Origin: Pseudomonas sp. KU43P
GTDB taxonomy: Bacteria; Pseudomonadota; Gammaproteobacteria; Pseudomonadales; Pseudomonadaceae
DNA length: 64,000 nucleotides
Assembly: GCF_033095865.1 (NCBI RefSeq)
Contig: NZ_AP019365.1
Location: 3,135,501-3,199,500 of the forward strand
Reading direction: 5' to 3'
Shown here piece by piece: positions 1-7,247 of the stretch (position 1 is its first letter; the number at the start of each line of letters is the position of its first letter). The position numbers were made by a program, and so were the translations under genes. The notes below the pieces were generated by a model. It saw only the letters and a program-made list of their open reading frames with translations. It ran no database searches and had not been told where the DNA came from.

Positions 1-346
1 GGTCGCTGAACTCGGTCGGCGGCTGGATCAGGAACGGCAACAGGCTGCGCTGCCCGACCTGGCTGGTCAGCGCCGCATAGCCCGGCCCCTGCCCGTCGCC
101 CACCAGCGCCTGACGCTCGCCCTGGCGCACCAGGCTGTAGCGGCCCTGCCCAGCCTGCTCCTCGGCGAACAGCTCCTCGACATTGACGTTCAACGCCCGC
201 GCCAGCTTCAGCGCAGCCGCAATCGAAGGCGTATTCAAACCCCGTTCGACCTTGGAAAGGTAGCTTTTGGTCATGCCCGCCTTCTCGGCCAGCACCTCAA
301 GCGTGATCCCCAGTTTTTTTCTGAGTAATTTCAATCGGATAGACAT
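1..346 (-). CDS. XRE-family HTH regulator, probably XRE-cupin (partial, C-terminus off window)
   Basis: This gene runs off the left edge of the window, so only about the first 115 residues are visible. Translating the minus strand from the ATG at 346 gives a lambda-repressor-type helix-turn-helix in residues 5-60, with the signature motifs TKSYLSKVERG and PSIAAALKLARAL. An HTH followed by a linker like this one is typical of XRE regulators with a C-terminal cupin sensor domain, but the cupin lies outside the window. It is divergent from the class II aldolase gene at 503 and is probably its local regulator. A palindrome with an extra half-site lies in the shared gap. The HTH call is secure; the cupin part is inferred. 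Confidence 0.85.
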   Translation of the reverse strand, partial: MSIRLKLLRKKLGITLEVLAEKAGMTKSYLSKVERGLNTPSIAAALKLARALNVNVEELFAEEQAGQGRYSLVRQGERQALVGDGQGPGYAALTSQVGQRSLLPFLIQPPTEFSD

Positions 347-380
347 GTGAAACGGGCTTCCCAAACGAACGCACTTGCTT

Positions 381-416
381 ATGACACTTTGTGTCATATA
401 GGATATTTTGTGTCAT
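381..416. promoter_or_regulatory. Probable operator for the adjacent XRE regulator: perfect palindrome plus third half-site
   Basis: Positions 381-397 read ATGACAC-TTT-GTGTCAT, a perfect inverted repeat. The half-site GTGTCAT recurs at 410-416, inside a direct repeat TTTGTGTCAT spaced 19 bp apart (388-397 and 407-416). The site lies 34 bp upstream of the divergent regulator's start codon and 86 bp upstream of the aldolase. Assignment to that regulator rests on position only. Confidence 0.6.
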
Positions 417-502
417 GTGTTTGGCCGCCTCTCCACCGACCAAAGTATCGAGGCGGGCAAGCACCGACATCGACCATCACGCCACAGAGGACCTAACCCC
501 CC

Positions 503-1285
503 ATGGCCAAGACCCTGTCACACAGCAAAGACCAGCTGGTGCAAAAAGCCCTGACGCAGATGCAAGGCTCGCTTGCCGATAATACGTGGACTGTACGGGA
601 AAAGCTGGCCCTGACCTGCCGAATTCTGTTCGACCATGGCCATGACTCCGGCCTTGCCGGGCAGATCAGCGCCCGCGGCCCGCAGCCAGGCACCTTCTAC
701 ACCCAGCAACTGGGCCTGGGCTTCGACGAGATCACCGCCAGCAACCTGCTGTTGGTCAACGAGGACCTGGAGGTGCTTGACGGCCAAGGCATGCCCAACC
801 CGGCCAACCGCTTCCACAGCTGGGTGTACCGTGCGCGCCCGGACGTGAACTGCATCATCCACACCCACCCGACCCATGTCGCGGCGCTGTCCATGCTCGA
901 AGTACCGCTGGTGGTTTCGCACATGGATCTGTGCCCGCTCTATGACGATTGCGCCTTCCTGGAAGCCTGGCCTGGCGTGCCGGTGGGCAACGAAGAAGGT
1001 GAAATCATCAGTGCCGCCCTCGGCGACAAGCGCGCCATCCTGCTCTCGCACCACGGCCAACTCTCCACCGGCACCAGCATCGAACAGGCGTGCGTCTACG
1101 CCCAGTTGATCGAGCGCGCCGCGCGCCTGCAATTGCTGGCCATGGCCGCCGGGACGGTAAAGCCCATCGCGCCGGAACTGGGCCGTGAAGCACACGATTG
1201 GATCGACCGGCCCAAGCGCCATGTTGCCGCGTTCAACTACTTTGCCCGGCAGAGCCTGCGTGCCCACGCCGACTGCCTGAACTGA
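503..1285 (+). CDS. Class II aldolase/adducin-family protein
   Basis: This 260-aa protein belongs to the class II aldolase/adducin family, whose members use a divalent metal to cleave or epimerise sugar phosphates or act on related hydroxy-acids. Metal-binding histidines are visible as HTHPTH (H120, H122) and in LSHHGQLSTG (H183/H184). The start is the ATG at 503 with GAGGA upstream. The gene is followed after 33 bp by a DHDPS-family gene on the same strand, so the two probably form one transcript. The usual serine-glutamate motif before the HTH histidines of fuculose aldolases is replaced here by NRFHSW, so the substrate should not be assumed to be a fuculose- or ribulose-type phosphate. Confidence 0.85.
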   Translation: MAKTLSHSKDQLVQKALTQMQGSLADNTWTVREKLALTCRILFDHGHDSGLAGQISARGPQPGTFYTQQLGLGFDEITASNLLLVNEDLEVLDGQGMPNPANRFHSWVYRARPDVNCIIHTHPTHVAALSMLEVPLVVSHMDLCPLYDDCAFLEAWPGVPVGNEEGEIISAALGDKRAILLSHHGQLSTGTSIEQACVYAQLIERAARLQLLAMAAGTVKPIAPELGREAHDWIDRPKRHVAAFNYFARQSLRAHADCLN

Positions 1286-1318
1286 CCCCTGAATGCCTTG
1301 CTTGCGGAGCCCATAATC

Positions 1319-2215
1319 ATGACCACAGAATTCAACGGCATCATCGGCTACACCATCACCCCGTTCAGCGCCGACGGCGAACACCTCGACCTGCCAGCCC
1401 TGGGCCAGTCCATCGAGCGTCTTCTCGACGGCGGCGTCCAGGCCATCGCACCTTTGGGCAGCACCGGCGAAGGCGCCTACCTGAGCGACAGCGAATGGCA
1501 GCAGGTGGCCGAATACAGCCTGGCCCAGGTTGCCAGGCGCGTCCCCACCATCGTCAGTGTGTCCGACCTGACCACCGCAGGCGCCGTGCGCCGCGCCCGT
1601 TTTGCCCAGGCCCATGGCGCCGATGCGGTGATGGTGCTGCCAGCGGCGTACTGGAAGCTCAGCGAAGCGGAAATCGTTCAGCACTACCGCGCCATCGGCA
1701 GTGCCATCGACATCCCGATCATGCTCTACAACAACCCGGCTACCAGCGGCACCGACATGCCAGTGGAGCTGATTCTGCGGATCGTGCGTGAGGTGGCCAA
1801 CGTGACCATGGTCAAGGAGAGCACCGGAGACATCCAGCGCATGCACAAGCTGCAGCTGCTCGGCGAGGGCCAGGTGCCGTTCTACAACGGTTGCAATCCC
1901 TTGGCGCTGGAAGCGTTCGTGGCGGGGGCGAAGGGCTGGTGCACGGCAGCGCCGAACCTGATTCCGGCGTTGAACCAGGCGCTTCATCAGGCTGTGCTGG
2001 CGGGGGATCTGGAACAGGCCAAGGCGCTGTTCTACCGGCAGTTGCCACTGCTCGACTTCATTCTCAAGGGCGGCCTGCCGGCGACGATCAAGGCTGGGCT
2101 GGCACTGACCGGGCTGCCGGTGGGTGAACCACGGCGGCCGGTCTTCGGCCTCGATGAGCAAGGCCGGGCTGACTTGGCAGCACTGCTGAAAACCCTGAAC
2201 AGCCAAGCACTGTAA
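1319..2215 (+). CDS. DHDPS/N-acetylneuraminate lyase-family aldolase
   Basis: A 298-aa (beta/alpha)8 class I aldolase of the dihydrodipicolinate synthase/NAL superfamily. The Schiff-base lysine is K166 in the motif VKESTG, the active-site tyrosine is Y137 in LYNNP, and the pyruvate-binding loop is GSTGE (residues 47-51). The ATG at 1319 is preferred over an upstream TTG at 1298 because GCGGAG sits 9 nt before it. The YNVPSRTG segment of lysine-pathway DHDPS reads YNNPATSG here, so the arginine that binds the aspartate-semialdehyde carboxylate is missing. The enzyme is therefore probably catabolic and not DapA. Pairing with a class II aldolase behind an XRE regulator suggests breakdown of a hydroxy- or keto-acid, but the substrate is unknown. 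Confidence 0.88.
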   Translation: MTTEFNGIIGYTITPFSADGEHLDLPALGQSIERLLDGGVQAIAPLGSTGEGAYLSDSEWQQVAEYSLAQVARRVPTIVSVSDLTTAGAVRRARFAQAHGADAVMVLPAAYWKLSEAEIVQHYRAIGSAIDIPIMLYNNPATSGTDMPVELILRIVREVANVTMVKESTGDIQRMHKLQLLGEGQVPFYNGCNPLALEAFVAGAKGWCTAAPNLIPALNQALHQAVLAGDLEQAKALFYRQLPLLDFILKGGLPATIKAGLALTGLPVGEPRRPVFGLDEQGRADLAALLKTLNSQAL

Positions 2216-2228
2216 ATCCCCCTCCCCC

Positions 2229-2311
2229 GTGGGAGCCGGCTTGTCGGCGATGAGGCCAGGGCAGGCAGAACCCCGTACGGGCCCTGTCGCCGGCAAGCCG
2301 ACTCCCACAGG
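2229..2311. repeat. REP doublet (inverted pair)
   Basis: Two inverted copies of the P. putida REP core (GGGAGCCGGCTTGTCGGCG and, on the other strand, GCCGGCAAGCCGACTCCC) lie between the converging lyase and atoE-like genes. Confidence 0.85.
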
Positions 2312-2331
2312 TTCGCGGCCCACTCATCAGG

Positions 2332-3750
2332 TCAAGGCATCACCGGCGGCACATATTGCAAGGTGGTACCCAATGCCCACAGCAACACCAGCACCAACGG
2401 AATATGCACCAGCAATTGCACGAACGAGAACCCAATCAGGTCACGCGCCTTGAGCCCCAACACCCCCAGCAACGGCAGCATGTAGAACGGGTTGATCAGG
2501 TTCGGCAGTGCCTCGGCGGCGTTGTAGATCTGCACCGCCCAGCCCAGGTGGTACTGCAGGTCGTTGGCCACCATCATCACGTAGGGTGCTTCGATGATCC
2601 ACTTGCCCCCGCCCGAAGGAATGAAGAAGCCCAGCACCGCCGAATACACGCCCATGAGCAACGCATAAGTATCGTGGGTGGCGATCTGGGTGAAGAACAG
2701 CGAAATGTGGTGCGCCAGTGTCTGCTCGTCCACACCCTTTACCTGGGTGAGGATGGCCGCGATCGAGCCGTACAGCGGGAACTGGATCAACACCCCGGTA
2801 GTGGTCGGCACGGCGCGGGCCACGGCATCGAGGAAACTGCGCGGGCGCCAGTGCAGCAAGGCGCCGAGCATGATGAATAACAGGTTGTAGGTGTTGAGCC
2901 CGGAAATCGCGGTGATCGCAGGCTTGGTAGCGAATTCCTGGTAGAGCCAGCCGCCCGCCAGGGCTACCAGCAGCAGGATCAGGATCGGGCTGTATTCCAA
3001 CCATTCACCCGGCCGGGTTCGCTGCGGTGCAGGGGGCGCTGTGAAGCTGGGGTCGACGCCACAGTCTTCTGCGCTGCGCGCACTGTTCGGGCCGGGCGCG
3101 GTGGCATAGGCGATCACCAGCGAGACCACGACCAACGCTGCCAGCATCACCCCGGACTGCCACAGGAAAATGGTTTCGGTGAACGGGATCACCCCGGTGA
3201 TCGACAGGATCGAAGGTGGCAGGCTGGCCGGGTTGGCCTGCAATTGCGCCGCCGAAGACGACAGGCCCAGTGCCCAGACGGCGCCAAGGCCCAGGTACGC
3301 AGCGGCACCTGCCGCGCGGTAATCCATCTTCAGCTCGGTGCGGCGCGCCAGCGCACGCACCAGCAGGCCGCCGAATACCAGCGACAGGCCCCAGTTGAGC
3401 AGCGAGGCGAGCATCGAGATCAGCGCCACCCAGCACACGGCGGAACGGCCGTTCTTCGGCAGCCGCGCCAGGCGGTCGATCAGGCGTGCGGCAGGCGGCG
3501 AACTGGCCACCACATAGCCGCCAATCACCACGAAAGCCATCTGCATGGTGAACGGAATCAAGCTCCAGAAGCCATCGCCGAAGGCCTTGGCAGTATCGGT
3601 AGGTTTGGCGCCCATGGCCAGGGCGCCGATGCACACCAGCATCACTGCCAGGGCAGCGAAGACCCAGGAGTCAGGGAACCAGCGTTCGGCCCAGTTGGAA
3701 CAGCGCAGGGCAAAGCGGGCGGAGCGGCTGTCTTGAATTTCAGCGGCCAC
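2332..3750 (-). CDS. atoE: Short-chain fatty acid transporter, AtoE family
   Basis: A 472-aa inner-membrane permease of the AtoE family, which takes up short-chain acids such as acetoacetate or butyrate. The protein is hydrophobic throughout with about 11-12 predicted membrane spans, and the family motif PSGGGKWIIEAPYV is visible in the second half. The start is a GTG at 3750 with AAGGAAG upstream. It lies downstream of the two CoA-transferase subunit genes on the same strand, with a 140-bp gap that holds a REP element. This matches an uptake-plus-activation unit. No thiolase (atoB) gene is present next to it. Confidence 0.88.
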   Translation of the reverse strand: MAAEIQDSRSARFALRCSNWAERWFPDSWVFAALAVMLVCIGALAMGAKPTDTAKAFGDGFWSLIPFTMQMAFVVIGGYVVASSPPAARLIDRLARLPKNGRSAVCWVALISMLASLLNWGLSLVFGGLLVRALARRTELKMDYRAAGAAAYLGLGAVWALGLSSSAAQLQANPASLPPSILSITGVIPFTETIFLWQSGVMLAALVVVSLVIAYATAPGPNSARSAEDCGVDPSFTAPPAPQRTRPGEWLEYSPILILLLVALAGGWLYQEFATKPAITAISGLNTYNLLFIMLGALLHWRPRSFLDAVARAVPTTTGVLIQFPLYGSIAAILTQVKGVDEQTLAHHISLFFTQIATHDTYALLMGVYSAVLGFFIPSGGGKWIIEAPYVMMVANDLQYHLGWAVQIYNAAEALPNLINPFYMLPLLGVLGLKARDLIGFSFVQLLVHIPLVLVLLWALGTTLQYVPPVMP

Positions 3751-3814
3751 GGTTACTTCCTTTTATTGGTTTTATCGGATAACAGAATCAACGCAAAAAC
3801 CCTGCAGAAACAGG

Positions 3815-3879
3815 TTCACCCGCGAATGCTCGGGTGAAATCACCGTCGCATTCGCGGGCAAGCCCGCTCCCACAGGGTT
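3815..3879. repeat. Hairpin followed by a single REP-like element
   Basis: TTCACCCG (3815-3822) and CGGGTGAA (3831-3838) form an 8-bp stem. It is followed by a REP variant, CGCGGGCAAGCCCGCTCCCAC, at about 3853-3873. The element sits between the CoA-transferase beta gene and atoE and may attenuate or stabilise the transcript. Confidence 0.65.
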
Positions 3880-3890
3880 GGGGATGTAGC

Positions 3891-4547
3891 TTAGAAGGTC
3901 ATCTCCTTCACATCGTCCGGCACGATCAACTTGCCGGCGGTTTTCTCGATGATCTCCTCGACGGTCACTCCCGGCGCGGTCTCGCGCAGGATGAAGGCGC
4001 CGTTTTCGATCTCCAGGTAAGCCAGGTCGGTCAGCACCTTGCGGATGCAGCCGGCACCGGTGAGCGGCAGGCTGCACTGTGGCAGCAGCTTGGACTCGCC
4101 GTCCTTGGAGGCGTGAGTCATGGTGACGATGATGTTGTCGGCACCGGCCACCAGGTCCATGGCGCCGCCCATGCCCTTGACCAGCTTGCCCGGGATCATC
4201 CACGAGGCGATGTTGCCCTGTACGTCCACTTCGAAGGCGCCCAGCACGGTGAGGTCGACGTGGCCGCCACGGATCATGGCGAAGGATTGCGCCGAATCGA
4301 AGATCGAGGCGCCGCGGCGGGCGGTGACGGTCTGTTTGCCGGCGTTGATCATGTCGGGGTCGAGGGTGCTCTCGGTGGGAAACTCGCCCATGCCGAGCAG
4401 GCCGTTTTCCGACTGCAGCATCACATCCATGTCGGCCGGTACGTAGTTGGCCACCAAGGTCGGGATGCCGATGCCGAGGTTGACGTAGTAGCCGTCCTTC
4501 AATTCACGGGCGACGCGTTGCGCCATCTGTTCGCGGGTCAGTGCCAT
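3891..4547 (-). CDS. atoA: 3-oxoacid/acetoacetate CoA-transferase, subunit B
   Basis: A 218-aa beta subunit of a family I CoA-transferase, which moves CoA from an acyl-CoA donor to a short-chain acid such as acetoacetate. The catalytic glutamate is E47 in the motif QSENGLLGMGE, and the family segment GIGIPTLVANY lies at about residues 25-35. The length is normal. It follows the alpha-subunit gene by 35 bp, so the two are co-transcribed and form the heteromeric enzyme. The exact donor and acceptor (acetyl-CoA or succinyl-CoA; acetoacetate or another acid) cannot be read from sequence, but the AtoE neighbour favours acetoacetate or a short-chain fatty acid. Confidence 0.9.
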   Translation of the reverse strand: MALTREQMAQRVARELKDGYYVNLGIGIPTLVANYVPADMDVMLQSENGLLGMGEFPTESTLDPDMINAGKQTVTARRGASIFDSAQSFAMIRGGHVDLTVLGAFEVDVQGNIASWMIPGKLVKGMGGAMDLVAGADNIIVTMTHASKDGESKLLPQCSLPLTGAGCIRKVLTDLAYLEIENGAFILRETAPGVTVEEIIEKTAGKLIVPDDVKEMTF

Positions 4548-4582
4548 GGTCAGGATCTCTTTGTTGTTCTGGTGGACGGCGC

Positions 4583-5281
4583 TCAGGCCTTGACGGTGCG
4601 CTTTTCGATGCGCTTTTCGAAGCTGCCGACGATGACCCGGTCAACATAGATGCCCGGGGTGTGGATCTCGCTGGGCAACAGCACGCCGGGCTCGACGATC
4701 TCTTCCACTTCCACCACGGTGATCTTGCCGGCGGTGGCGGCCAGCGGGTTGAAGTTCTGCGCGGTGTTGCGGTACACCACGTTGCCGTAGTGATCGGCCT
4801 TCCAGCCCTTGACGATGGCGAAGTCGCCGGTGATGGACTCTTCGAGGATGTACTTGCGGCCCTTGAACTCGCGCACTTCCTTGCCGTCGGCCACCGGAGT
4901 GCCGTAGCCGGTGGCGGTGAAGAAGGCCGGGATGCCAGCGCCGCCTGCGCGCATTTTCTCGGCCAGGGTGCCTTGTGGGGTCAGTTCCACTTCCAGCTCG
5001 CCGCTGAGCAGCTGGCGTTCGAACTCGGCGTTTTCACCGACGTAGGACGCGATCATCTTGCGGATCTGCCGGTCTTCCAGCAGTACACCCAGGCCGAAGC
5101 CATCGACGCCGCAGTTGTTGGAGACCACGGTCAGGCCCTTGACGCCACGGCGGCGGATTTCGTTGATGAGGTTTTCCGGGATGCCGCACAGGCCGAAGCC
5201 GCCAGCCAGCACCGTCATGTTGTCGGTCAGGCCGTCAAGGGCCTCTTCATAAGTTGCTACGCGCTTGTCCAGTCCGGCCAT
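4583..5281 (-). CDS. atoD: 3-oxoacid/acetoacetate CoA-transferase, subunit A
   Basis: A 232-aa alpha subunit of the same CoA-transferase. The glycine-rich segment [14 protein letters not shown] (about residues 26-39) is the family signature. The chosen start is the ATG at 5281, which has AAAGGCGG about 8 nt upstream; an in-frame ATG further upstream at 5407 would add 42 residues with no family resemblance. It is the first gene of the atoDA-atoE unit and is divergent from a LysR gene 140 bp away, the standard arrangement for a LysR-activated catabolic operon. Confidence 0.9.
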   Translation of the reverse strand: MAGLDKRVATYEEALDGLTDNMTVLAGGFGLCGIPENLINEIRRRGVKGLTVVSNNCGVDGFGLGVLLEDRQIRKMIASYVGENAEFERQLLSGELEVELTPQGTLAEKMRAGGAGIPAFFTATGYGTPVADGKEVREFKGRKYILEESITGDFAIVKGWKADHYGNVVYRNTAQNFNPLAATAGKITVVEVEEIVEPGVLLPSEIHTPGIYVDRVIVGSFEKRIEKRTVKA

Positions 5282-5378
5282 GTTGATCCGCCTTTTGTAG
5301 TTGTTGAACCGACGAGGCTGTCGGTGAGCGTGTACCTGCATCTTCACCGCTGGCGACTGATTTGTTAATTTTGTTTTC

Positions 5379-5394
5379 ATCATCGATTGATAAT
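5379..5394. promoter_or_regulatory. Imperfect dyad in the LysR/CoA-transferase intergenic region
   Basis: ATCATC-GATT-GATAAT matches a dyad at 5 of 6 positions per arm. It lies in an AT-rich stretch between the divergent LysR and atoD genes, where a LysR-type regulator would bind. This is a weak signal supported only by its position. Confidence 0.3.
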
Positions 5395-5421
5395 ATTTCC
5401 AAAACAAACCGTGAGCCTGCC

Positions 5422-6327
5422 ATGAACGTCAAGCAACTGCGCGCCTTCGTCGCCGTGGCCAAGTACCAGAGTTTTGCCCAGGCTGGCGAACACCTGCATG
5501 TTTCCCAGCCGGCCCTGAGCCTGACCATCAAGGCGCTGGAAGACAACCTGGGGGGCGCCCTGCTCACCCGCACCACCCGCAGCGTCAGCCTCACGGCCGA
5601 GGGAGAGGTGCTGCTGCCGCTGGCCAGGCGCCTGCTGGCCGACTGGGACGACACCGAAGAAATGCTACGCCAGCGCTTCACGTTGCAGCTGGGCCGCGTC
5701 TCGGTGGCGGCCATCCCGGCCTTTGCCGGCAACCTGCTACCACATAGCCTCAAGGTGTTTCGCCAACGCTATCCCAAGGTCAACGTCACGGTGCACGACG
5801 TGATCAACGAGCAAGTGCTGGAACTGGTGCGCCATCGCCGCGTCGAACTGGGCATCGGTTTCGAGCCGGACAATTGCGATGGCCTGAATTTCCATCCGCT
5901 GTACCTGGACCGCTTCGTTGCCGTGGTGCCCGCCGACTCACCACTGGCCTTGCAAAGGCAGGTCAGCTGGGCGCAATTGCTGGCCGAGGATTTCATTGCC
6001 CTGCAACGCCCATCGGCCGTGCGCCTGCTGTTGGAGCAGAACGTGGCGGCCTTGCACGGCAAGCTGGCGGTGGCGTTCGAAAGCCATCAGCTTTCAACCA
6101 TTGGCCGCATGGTCGCCAGCGGCTTGGGCGTCAGTGCGGTGCCGGCGTTGTGCATCAACCAGATGCAGGAACTGGGCGCCCGTTGCGTAACGCTGGTCGA
6201 CCCCGCCGTGGAGCGTCGCATCGGTGTGATCGCCCTGAGCGACCACAAGCTTTCCACCGCAGCGCAGGCGCTGCTCGAAGTGCTGCTTTCCCACACTCAA
6301 GCTCCGGAGGTGACATGCGTTACGTGA
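5422..6327 (+). CDS. LysR-family transcriptional regulator
   Basis: A 301-aa LysR-type regulator. The N-terminal winged helix-turn-helix is clear ([18 protein letters not shown], then [18 protein letters not shown]), followed by an effector-binding domain of the periplasmic-binding-protein fold from about residue 90. The start at ATG 5422 gives the canonical N-terminus; translation from 5362 would add 20 unrelated residues. It is divergent from the atoDA-atoE operon and probably activates it in response to a short-chain acid or CoA ester. Its 3' end overlaps the aldo/keto reductase gene by 13 nt, so the two are probably co-expressed. Confidence 0.92.
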   Translation: MNVKQLRAFVAVAKYQSFAQAGEHLHVSQPALSLTIKALEDNLGGALLTRTTRSVSLTAEGEVLLPLARRLLADWDDTEEMLRQRFTLQLGRVSVAAIPAFAGNLLPHSLKVFRQRYPKVNVTVHDVINEQVLELVRHRRVELGIGFEPDNCDGLNFHPLYLDRFVAVVPADSPLALQRQVSWAQLLAEDFIALQRPSAVRLLLEQNVAALHGKLAVAFESHQLSTIGRMVASGLGVSAVPALCINQMQELGARCVTLVDPAVERRIGVIALSDHKLSTAAQALLEVLLSHTQAPEVTCVT

Positions 6328-7136
6328 ATCTGGCAGGTTGCAACGTGCCGGCCATTGGCCAGGGCACCTGGTACATGGGCGAAGACCCGACCCGCAAGGC
6401 GGCCGAAGTGGCCGCGCTGCAACAAGGCATCGACCTGGGCATGAGCCTGATCGACACCGCCGAAATGTACGCCGAAGGCGGTGCCGAGGAAGTGGTGGGC
6501 CAGGCCATCGCCGGGCGCCGGGACCAGGTGTTCCTGGTCAGCAAGGTCTATCCGCACAATGCCAGCCGGCGCGGTGTCCCGGCGGCCTGTGAACGCAGCC
6601 TGAAACGCCTGGGCACTGACGTGATCGACCTGTATCTGCTGCATTGGCGCGGGCAGTATCCGCTCGAAGAAACCGTCGAAGCCTTCGAAAGCTTGCGTGA
6701 GCAAGGCAAGATTCGCCGCTGGGGCGTGTCCAACTTCGATGTGGATGACTTGCGAGAGCTGCACAACCCCGACTGCGCCACCAACCAGGTGCTGTACAAC
6801 CCGACGCAACGTGGCATCGAGTTCGACCTGTTGCCCTGGAGCCGTCAGCGTGGCTTGCCAACCATGGCCTACTGCCCATTGGCCCAGGCCGGGCGGCTGT
6901 TGCAGCATCCGTTGTTGCGCGAAATCGCCGAACGTCATGGCGCCACACCGGCTCAGGTCAGCCTGGCCTGGGTGACGCGTGAGGACGGGGTGATCGCCAT
7001 TCCCAAGGCGGTGGCGCCGGAACATGTGCGGCTGAATGCGGCGGCTGGGGCGTTGGTCTTGACCAGCGAGGATCTGCGGGCGATCGATCGGATGTTCCCG
7101 GCGCCGACGCGCAAGCAGCATCTGGCGATGGTCTGA
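6315..7136 (+). CDS. Aldo/keto reductase
   Basis: A 273-aa NADPH-dependent aldo/keto reductase. The catalytic tetrad of the family is visible: D47 and Y52 in [12 protein letters not shown]77 in LVSKVYPHN, and H110 in YLLHWRG. The C-terminal cofactor-binding segment [13 protein letters not shown] is also present. The start is ATG 6315 behind GGAGGTGAC, inside the last codons of the LysR gene (13-nt overlap). Its link to the CoA-transferase locus is positional; the substrate is unknown. Confidence 0.9.
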   Translation: MRYVNLAGCNVPAIGQGTWYMGEDPTRKAAEVAALQQGIDLGMSLIDTAEMYAEGGAEEVVGQAIAGRRDQVFLVSKVYPHNASRRGVPAACERSLKRLGTDVIDLYLLHWRGQYPLEETVEAFESLREQGKIRRWGVSNFDVDDLRELHNPDCATNQVLYNPTQRGIEFDLLPWSRQRGLPTMAYCPLAQAGRLLQHPLLREIAERHGATPAQVSLAWVTREDGVIAIPKAVAPEHVRLNAAAGALVLTSEDLRAIDRMFPAPTRKQHLAMV

Positions 7137-7144
7137 TTGGCATT

Positions 7145-7240
7145 GCATGGGGCTGCTTTGCAGCCAGCCCCCACAGGGACTGCACACACCGTGAGGCCTG
7201 TGACGTTCCCTGTGGGAGCCGGCTTGCCGGCGATTGGGCC
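7145..7240. repeat. REP pair between convergent genes
   Basis: A degenerate left copy (GGGCTGCTTTGCAGCC then CCCCCACAGGG) and a typical right copy (TGTGGGAGCCGGCTTGCCGG from 7211) lie between the aldo/keto reductase and dnaE2, which converge here. Confidence 0.75.
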
Positions 7241-7247
7241 CATGAAA

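Noticed and set aside
518-2323. A 1.8-kb open frame on the minus strand opposite the aldolase and lyase genes
   Set aside because: Its translation has no domain signature and it lies fully antisense to two well-supported genes; long antisense frames are expected in GC-rich Pseudomonas DNA.
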